This document shows positions 7,415 through 11,961 of a DNA stretch of 11,961 nucleotides, piece after piece. The number at the start of each line of letters is the position of its first letter. Within the stretch, counting starts at the first letter, position 1. Position numbers and translations under genes: made by a program. The notes under the pieces were generated by a model. It saw nothing but the letters and a program-made list of their open reading frames with translations. It made no database searches and was not told the origin of the DNA. The DNA is taken from assembly GCA_934589665.1 (NCBI GenBank), contig CAKTOJ010000045.1, positions 1 through 11,961 on the forward strand, in the 5' to 3' direction. This DNA comes from an uncultured Oscillospiraceae bacterium. Lineage in GTDB: Bacteria; Bacillota; Clostridia; Oscillospirales; Oscillospiraceae.

Positions 7415-8791
7415 TTATGAAATGCTGCCTTTGCGGAGCACTTTGCCAAATCCTTTTTTGCCGGTCCAACTTCCATTCTCCGCGATGATCTCGCCGCGCA
7501 AGATGGTCATAACTGGCATTCCAACACCCTTTTTCCCAAGGAAGCCGGATATCTTATTTTTGTAGTACAACTGCTCGGCGGTGATCTCCCAGGCTCTGTT
7601 CGGATCAAGGAGGACGATATCGGCGTCGAACCCCTCCTTCAGCGCTCCCTTTTTCCCCCATAGGCCAAAGGCTTTAGCGGGCTGCTCGGACATCACCCTC
7701 GCAAGTTGTACAGGCGTCACGCGACCCTTGCCGCAGCCTTCACTAAATGCCGATTGAAGTACCGTTTGAATGCCGCTGATGCCGCCCCATGCGTCAAAGA
7801 TCGTCTCAATCTTCTTCCCAAGGATCTCTGAATGCTTTTCCTCCCAAGTACAGGGCGAATGATCGCTGCCAATACCGCTAAATGTGCCGTTTTTCACATA
7901 TTCCCACAGCCGCACACGTTCGTTTTCCGTGCGTAACGGCGGCGCGCATTTGCAGATTGCGCCCCTTTCCAGTAGATCGTTCTCATTCATACAGAGATAG
8001 TGTGCGCAAGTTTCGGCCGTAACATCGACTCCGCGCCGCTGTGCTTCATAAATCTTCTGCGCCACGTCAGGACTACTAACATGGCAAATGTGTACCGCAC
8101 ACCCGGTCTCTTCCGCCATGGCGATCACAGCCTCGGTCGCGATCATCTCAGCTGAGACTGGCCGGGAATCGAGGAAAGCACGGCCATTGAAACGACCGCC
8201 GTGTTTCATCATTTCCTCAAGGTGCTTGATCATAGAGTAATCTTCGCAGTGGAACCCGATACGACCGCCAAATTTCCGCACGATCTGCATGGCTTCATAA
8301 GCCTGACCGTAGCTCAAATTTTCAAAATCAGGGGATGTTGGAGAAAGAAACGATTTAAAAGCGACACAGCCTGCATGATTCATTTTTTCGATTTCGCCGA
8401 AGTTATCGGGCACAATCCCTCCCCACAAGCAAAAGTCAACACAAGCATTCGGAGCAACTAATGCAATCTTCTGCTCGACGAACTCTGCCGTCACGGTAGA
8501 AGGATTATTTTGCAAGGGCATATCAATCAGTGTGGTCGTTCCGCCGACCGCCGCTGCCGCAGTACCGTGCGCATAATCCTCGCGCCAAACCCAGCCTGGC
8601 TCATTGAGATGTGCGTGGGTATCGATTACGCCAGGGAAGGCATAGTTCCCATGTGCATCAATCTCTTTGTGTCCCTCACCTGTGTCATACGGCAACAGCG
8701 CGATAATTCTACCGTCCTGAATGGCAAGATTTCTCTCCTGTTCGCCATCCGGCGTAACGAGGATCGCATTGCGTATCAGTAAATCATACAT
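7415..8791 (-). CDS. allB: Allantoinase
   Basis: It opens the hydantoin ring of allantoin to give allantoate, the entry step of the pathway. It is a metal-dependent cyclic amidohydrolase of 458 residues. The binuclear centre is complete: His59 and His61 in PGVIDTHAHLNEPG, Lys146 (to be carboxylated) in AFKSFLS, His181 in GFHCED, His237 in ICHVSS and Asp310 in IGSDHSPC. I recall the first three at the same positions in E. coli AllB, with the later ligands 5 residues further on. The HLNEPG box and KSFLS fit allantoinase better than dihydroorotase, and a length near 450 fits too. The start is supported by AGAGGAAAG (8796-8804 on the minus strand). It is separated by 62 nt from the upstream aminotransferase, a gap with purine-rich sequence only. 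GC content is visibly lower than in the genes further left. Confidence 0.95.
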   Translation of the reverse strand: MYDLLIRNAILVTPDGEQERNLAIQDGRIIALLPYDTGEGHKEIDAHGNYAFPGVIDTHAHLNEPGWVWREDYAHGTAAAAVGGTTTLIDMPLQNNPSTVTAEFVEQKIALVAPNACVDFCLWGGIVPDNFGEIEKMNHAGCVAFKSFLSPTSPDFENLSYGQAYEAMQIVRKFGGRIGFHCEDYSMIKHLEEMMKHGGRFNGRAFLDSRPVSAEMIATEAVIAMAEETGCAVHICHVSSPDVAQKIYEAQRRGVDVTAETCAHYLCMNENDLLERGAICKCAPPLRTENERVRLWEYVKNGTFSGIGSDHSPCTWEEKHSEILGKKIETIFDAWGGISGIQTVLQSAFSEGCGKGRVTPVQLARVMSEQPAKAFGLWGKKGALKEGFDADIVLLDPNRAWEITAEQLYYKNKISGFLGKKGVGMPVMTILRGEIIAENGSWTGKKGFGKVLRKGSIS

Positions 8792-8853
8792 CTTAACTTT
8801 CCTCTGTTTCTCTCCTTATATTGCTCTCTGCTCCACCTTGTCGACTTCGACTA

Positions 8854-10029
8854 TCAGAGTGCGTCCACCGCATCACGTATGCGGCATAATCCCTCCTCCA
8901 AAGTCTTGCGCGGACAACCAATATTGATGCGCTCAAAACCGTTGCCTGATTCTCCGTAGGTATCTCCCCAAGTTAGGCCAACATGCGCTTTCTTAAGGAA
9001 AAATTCTCTTAACTCGGCAGGGTTCATGCCAAGTTCCCGGCAATCTAGCCAAACAAGGTAGCCGCCGTTCGGACGAATTGCCTTAATTCTAGGGATATAC
9101 TTCTTAAAGTAATCCTCCAAATATTGCAAATTCTCATACAGATACTGGTTCAGGGCATCGAGCCAAGGGTCTGTCTTTTCGTTGAAAGCTGCTTCAAGGC
9201 CCGTCACGCTGAAAATATTTACTGCAAAGTCCCAGTTATACCCGGTAAGAATAAATTCATATTTGCGGCGCAACTCGGGATTTGGAATCGCCAGCACGCA
9301 ATACGTAAGGTCCATCAGGTTATAGGATTTACTTGCAGCTGTAACAACCACCGTGTTCATTTCCGCTTCTTTCGAAATGGAGGCCGCAGGATAATGCACA
9401 TGTCCATCATAAAGAATATTGGAGTGCACCTCATCCGAAATGGTAATCACATTGTATTTTGCGCAAATGCGGTTAAGCGCCAGCAACTCATCCTTGGTGA
9501 ACAGTCTTCCCGTCGGATTTTGCAGATTGATAAGGATGAATACGGACGGGCGTGTTTCTTTCACCTTTGCTTCAAAGTCTTCAAGGTCAAGTTCATACCG
9601 TCCATTCTTGAGGATCATCGGATTTGTTATGATGTGGCAGCCTGCACGCTCAATGACTCCGCGCAGCGGAGAAAAATGGGGCGTCTGAATGATTACATTA
9701 TCGCCAGGTTTTGCGAAGGCCATCAGGCTCGTATGCAGAGATGCCCATACGCCAGGAACATTGACCAACCACTCTTTTTGGATATCCCAGTTATGCCGAC
9801 GCTTGAACCATTTGATTACAGTCTCATAATACTGTTCCGGTTTAAAATGATAATTGAAGCACCCCGTCTCTGCAACGCCTTTCAACTGTTCGCAAATATA
9901 GTCTGCCGACTTGAAGTCAAGCTCCGCAGTGCTCATTGCAATAATTGTCGGGTCTTGATACTGATCCCACTTCCACGAATTCGTTCCGATTCTCGGAAGC
10001 TGTTCATCAAAGTTAAACTTCATCTGCAC
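8854..10029 (-). CDS. PLP-dependent aminotransferase/C-S lyase, MalY/PatB type
   Basis: This is a fold-type I PLP enzyme of the class I/II MalY-PatB branch, which includes cystathionine beta-lyases and aminotransferases. It has 391 residues. Motifs in order are AELDFKSA (35-42, the usual 'ADMDF' box changed), NLQNPTGR (168-175), the PLP-pyridine aspartate Asp199 in SDEVHSNILY, the Schiff-base lysine Lys234 in AASKSYNL, and ERINIGCPR (366-374) supplying substrate-carboxylate arginines. The start is GTG at 10029, 7 nt after AAAGGAG (10037-10043); the ATG at 10023, 7 nt after a GAGG, is an equally reasonable start, so the first two residues are uncertain. Its role in the operon is unclear. It could deaminate or transaminate an amino compound formed in, or imported for, the pathway. 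A ureidoglycine transaminase role is possible, but the known enzyme (PucG) belongs to a different class. Confidence 0.85.
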   Translation of the reverse strand: MQMKFNFDEQLPRIGTNSWKWDQYQDPTIIAMSTAELDFKSADYICEQLKGVAETGCFNYHFKPEQYYETVIKWFKRRHNWDIQKEWLVNVPGVWASLHTSLMAFAKPGDNVIIQTPHFSPLRGVIERAGCHIITNPMILKNGRYELDLEDFEAKVKETRPSVFILINLQNPTGRLFTKDELLALNRICAKYNVITISDEVHSNILYDGHVHYPAASISKEAEMNTVVVTAASKSYNLMDLTYCVLAIPNPELRRKYEFILTGYNWDFAVNIFSVTGLEAAFNEKTDPWLDALNQYLYENLQYLEDYFKKYIPRIKAIRPNGGYLVWLDCRELGMNPAELREFFLKKAHVGLTWGDTYGESGNGFERINIGCPRKTLEEGLCRIRDAVDAL

Positions 10030-10086
10030 ACCTCTGCTCCTTTGTTCTTGATTAAGTAATTATCGCTGTTTTCAGCGCTGTATTCC

Positions 10087-11277
10087 TTATTTTCTGTACT
10101 TTTTCTCGCTGTTGTCAACAATAGTTGCGCAAAGCACATCACCTGCAACATTCAAGCCTGTACTCATCATATCGTTCAGGCTTTCCACACTGGCGATCAT
10201 GGCGATTAAAGATCCCGCTGGGAATCCGAGCGCCGAAAACATCATCGTATTGAACACGATGCCAGAATTCGGCACGCCAGGCATACCAATGGACGAGATT
10301 GTCGCAATCACAATGGCTATGGCAATCTGGCCAAACGTAAGCGGCTTACCAAACACATAGGAACCCAGCACAGCAGCCAAGGCCATGCAGATAGAATTGC
10401 CGTTCATATTGATCGTGCATCCAATGGGGAGCGTAAAGCGCGCCAGATTTTCATCAACGCCGAGGTCCTCTACCGTGGTCTTGATGGTCACAGGCAACGT
10501 TGCCGCGCTGGACCTAGTGGAAAATGCCGTCATAAACACCTTGGATAGGCCTTTCACGAACTTGCCAAGAGGAATTTTTGTAAAGATCTGGGAAAGAATG
10601 CAGAACACGATTAGTAGGACAATTCCGCAGGCATAGTTCAGCACGCAGAACAGGCCAAGCGCAGAAAGGATCTCCGGTCCATTCTCGCCAATAGAAGAGG
10701 CAATCAATGCAAAAACACCAAGCGGTGCGAGTTTTACAATAATATTGACCATCTTATAAATGACCTCGGCTGCAGAACCGATTACCTGCTTGACTGGCTG
10801 GCCGTCCTCGCCACTCAGAACAACTGCAACGCCAAAAATAATAGAAAACACAATGCAAGGTAATGTATCGAAATTAGCCATCGCCGCAAAAATATTGCTG
10901 GGAACAATGTTCAGCAATATGCCAAGGACCGTGGGCGTCTCTGCACTGACCTCGGCAGCTTCAACAATTGCAAGCCCCTCGCCAACATGAAACATCAAGC
11001 CAACAATGATTGCCAACGCCGCCGCACCCATAGTCGTAATCACGTATAGCATAACCGTCTTACCGCCGACGCGTCCCATAACCTTCAGGTCTTTCATTCC
11101 GGAAACCGAATTGATAATACTGCACATTACCAGAGGAATAACCAGCATTTTGATCAGATTGATGAAAATATTGCCTATAGGCTGCAAAATGGTTGCCTTT
11201 TCACCGAACACAATACCCACGATCATACCGAGGACAAGACCGATCAGAATTTTCACGGTTGCATTCATCTTTTTCAT
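10087..11277 (-). CDS. Dicarboxylate/amino acid:cation symporter (DAACS/GltP family), neutral-substrate-like
   Basis: This integral membrane symporter of the glutamate-transporter fold has 396 residues, with about eight hydrophobic segments plus two re-entrant hairpins. The first hairpin has STRSSAATLP (253-262). TM7 has NMNGN (290-294) where the family has NMDGT. The second hairpin has SSIGMPGVP (328-336). In TM8, Asp369, Asn376 and Asp380 align with GltPh Asp394, Asn401 and Asp405, but the arginine that grips acidic side chains (GltPh Arg397) is Ser372. The missing Arg argues against aspartate or glutamate and for a neutral substrate, as in the ASCT/SstT-like branches. A strong AAAGGAGA ribosome binding site precedes the ATG. 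It sits between ridA and the MalY-like gene and presumably imports or exports a pathway compound. No specific allantoin permease is encoded in this window. Confidence 0.9.
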   Translation of the reverse strand: MKKMNATVKILIGLVLGMIVGIVFGEKATILQPIGNIFINLIKMLVIPLVMCSIINSVSGMKDLKVMGRVGGKTVMLYVITTMGAAALAIIVGLMFHVGEGLAIVEAAEVSAETPTVLGILLNIVPSNIFAAMANFDTLPCIVFSIIFGVAVVLSGEDGQPVKQVIGSAAEVIYKMVNIIVKLAPLGVFALIASSIGENGPEILSALGLFCVLNYACGIVLLIVFCILSQIFTKIPLGKFVKGLSKVFMTAFSTRSSAATLPVTIKTTVEDLGVDENLARFTLPIGCTINMNGNSICMALAAVLGSYVFGKPLTFGQIAIAIVIATISSIGMPGVPNSGIVFNTMMFSALGFPAGSLIAMIASVESLNDMMSTGLNVAGDVLCATIVDNSEKKYRK

Positions 11278-11334
11278 AGTAGCTCTCCTTTAGTTTATCA
11301 GGTGCCCCATCAGCTGGAGGCATCTATCTTTTGA

Positions 11335-11706
11335 TTATTTCACAGCAATTGCTTCAATCTCAATGAGGGCGTCCTTAGGCAGTTCCTTTACAGCGAAGCA
11401 AGAGCGAGCGGGGCATTGCGGAAAATACTTTGCATAAATCTCGTTAAATGCTGCGAAATCTTTCAAATCCGAAAGAAAGCAGGTTGTTTTTACAACGTTT
11501 GTAAGCGCCGATCCACCAGCCTCCAAAACGGCGGCTAAATTTTTGATTGCTTGCTCACTCTGTCCTTGAATACCATCTTCCGCCAACGCACCTGTATCGG
11601 GCACCAGTCCCAATTGCCCGGAAGTATAAATCGCCCCATCCACCGCGATTGCATGGCTATAGGGTCCAATTGCGGCCGGCGCACCTGCTGCTTCGACTTT
11701 TACCAT
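11335..11706 (-). CDS. ridA: RidA family enamine/imine deaminase
   Basis: This is a small trimeric YjgF/YER057c/UK114 protein that hydrolyses reactive 2-imino or enamine acids to keto acids and ammonia. It has 123 residues, the usual length. Characteristic segments are GPYSHA (14-19), SGQLGLVPDTG (29-39), KTTCFLSDLKDFAAFN (73-88), PARSCFAV (99-106) with catalytic-site Arg101, and IEIEAIA (115-121) with Glu116; Tyr16 also matches the active site. It is the first gene of the operon, with a strong AGGAGG (11712-11717) 5 nt before the ATG and the operon promoter about 50-80 nt upstream. Its place with a DAO-type dehydrogenase and a PLP enzyme, both of which make imines, suggests a dedicated role in the pathway. 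Housekeeping protection is the alternative. Confidence 0.94.
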   Translation of the reverse strand: MVKVEAAGAPAAIGPYSHAIAVDGAIYTSGQLGLVPDTGALAEDGIQGQSEQAIKNLAAVLEAGGSALTNVVKTTCFLSDLKDFAAFNEIYAKYFPQCPARSCFAVKELPKDALIEIEAIAVK

Positions 11707-11735
11707 ATTCCCCTCCTGTTTTTGTAAAAATTATT

Positions 11736-11745
11736 AGACCGGTCT
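11736..11745. promoter_or_regulatory. Palindromic operator candidate AGACCGGTCT
   Basis: This is a perfect 10-bp palindrome, extendable to 14 bp with one mismatched pair. It lies roughly at +4 to +13 from the predicted start of the ridA operon and before its ribosome binding site. A repressor bound here would block initiation or early elongation. The GGTC/GACC half-site resembles operators of GntR-family (FadR/FCD) regulators, but this is similarity by eye. No regulator gene is present in the window. Confidence 0.45.
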
Positions 11746-11755
11746 GACTGTTTTT

Positions 11756-11784
11756 ATAATAGCCTTTTTGCTATCATTTTGCAA
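11756..11784 (-). promoter_or_regulatory. Operon promoter (sigma-70/SigA type)
   Basis: On the minus strand, TTGCAA (11779-11784, 4/6 to TTGACA) and TATTAT (11756-11761, 5/6 to TATAAT) are separated by exactly 17 nt. The predicted start lies near 11749, leaving a leader of about 40 nt before ridA. A perfect TTGACA also occurs upstream at 11795-11800 but has no good -10 at 17 or 18 nt. The surrounding region is A/T-rich, as is usual for Bacillota promoters. Confidence 0.6.
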
Positions 11785-11816
11785 TACGCTCTTTTGTCAA
11801 AAAAAACCCACATTCC

Positions 11817-11831
11817 TGTACCAAATGTACA
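11817..11831. repeat. Inverted repeat TGTAC-n5-GTACA
   Basis: Two perfect 5-bp arms with a 5-nt spacer lie about 35 bp upstream of the operon -35 box. It could be an activator or repressor site, but a repeat this short can arise by chance in A/T-rich sequence. Confidence 0.25.
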
Positions 11832-11890
11832 AATTTTCTGGTAGATCTTCAAGTTTTTGAATATCAGCGCGTTTTTGTGCAAATTTATGT

Positions 11891-11924
11891 AAAAACCGGT
11901 GGATTATATCATCCACCGGTTTTT
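11891..11924. terminator. Bidirectional intrinsic terminator
   Basis: A perfect 14-bp stem (AAAAACCGGTGGAT at 11891-11904 paired with ATCCACCGGTTTTT at 11911-11924) encloses a 6-nt loop. The core ACCGGTGGAT/ATCCACCGGT is GC-rich and is followed by a T tract on the plus strand (11920-11926) and by TTTTT on the minus strand. It would stop transcription arriving from the right on the minus strand, insulating the ridA operon promoter, and could act in the other direction as well. Confidence 0.85.
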
Positions 11925-11939
11925 TTGCAGTTTATTCTC

Positions 11940-11961
11940 CTACTTGCGACCTCTGTAGCGC
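11940..11961 (-). CDS. Possible 3' end of the preceding gene (last codons only)
   Basis: A minus-strand frame entering from the window edge reads RYRGRK and then stops at TAG (11940-11942), about 15 nt before the terminator hairpin. The basic ending and the position before a terminator fit the C-terminus of an upstream minus-strand gene. A second frame also stops nearby (TAA at about 11932-11934), so the frame is not certain and nothing can be said about function. Confidence 0.25.

Noticed and set aside
7377..7469. Longer N-terminus (31 residues more) for the carbamoyltransferase-like protein
   Set aside because: It overlaps the allantoinase 3' end, has no ATCase-like sequence, and the ATG at 7376 has a good ribosome binding site.
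11278..11334. Possible hairpin (GCCTC ... GGGGC) between ridA and the transporter as an attenuator
   Set aside because: It has only five pairs including a wobble, with no T tract; too weak to claim.
11795..11800. Perfect TTGACA as the main -35 box
   Set aside because: At 17 or 18 nt spacing the matching -10 would be ATGATA or TGATAG, both poor; the TTGCAA/TATTAT pair downstream is better.

Overview
The window is almost entirely one minus-strand operon of eleven genes (about 11.7 kb down to 0.4 kb). Flanking it are the N-terminal fragment of an unrelated minus-strand gene at the left edge and a promoter/terminator region at the right edge. Gaps between genes are short (one 8-nt overlap, otherwise about 4 to 62 nt), and most genes have an AAGGAG-type ribosome binding site. 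Those ribosome binding sites, the clostridial-looking ETF proteins and the moderate-to-high GC suggest an anaerobic Bacillota, perhaps a gut Clostridia/Oscillospiraceae member. This placement is inferred from style and not from a marker gene.

In transcription order (right to left) the operon encodes: a RidA imine deaminase; a DAACS-family cation symporter; a MalY/PatB-type PLP enzyme; allantoinase (AllB); an aspartate-carbamoyltransferase-like protein; carbamate kinase; (S)-ureidoglycine aminohydrolase (AllE); an allantoate amidohydrolase-type M20 hydrolase (AllC); a FAD-dependent DAO-family oxidoreductase; and ETF beta and alpha. A sigma-70-type promoter lies at about 11756-11784. A perfect 10-bp palindrome (11736-11745) sits just downstream of the predicted start of transcription. 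A strong bidirectional hairpin (11891-11924) insulates the operon from whatever lies to the right.

The genes form a coherent anaerobic purine-ureide pathway. AllB opens allantoin to allantoate, AllC releases ureidoglycine plus ammonia and CO2, and AllE gives ureidoglycolate. Carbamate kinase would collect ATP from carbamoyl phosphate. Two canonical steps have no canonical gene here: ureidoglycolate dehydrogenase (AllD) and the three-subunit oxamate carbamoyltransferase (FdrA/YlbE/YlbF, AllFGH). In their place are a flavin dehydrogenase with its own ETF pair, and an ATCase homologue that keeps the carbamoyl-phosphate site but lacks the residues that read the aspartate side chain. My main hypothesis is an ETF-coupled, ATP-yielding version of allantoin fermentation: the flavoprotein oxidises the ureido intermediate, RidA clears imines, and the carbamoyltransferase splits oxalurate to oxamate and carbamoyl phosphate. 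The individual family calls are secure. The pathway assignment of the flavoprotein, carbamoyltransferase, aminotransferase and transporter is inference.

The right part of the operon (RidA, transporter, MalY-like, allantoinase) is visibly lower in GC than the left part, which hints at assembly from two sources. The 227-bp gap at 182-408 holds a weak promoter for the leftmost gene, an AT-rich inverted repeat and a possible zinc-ribbon gene remnant. No RNA gene, CRISPR array or insertion sequence was seen.
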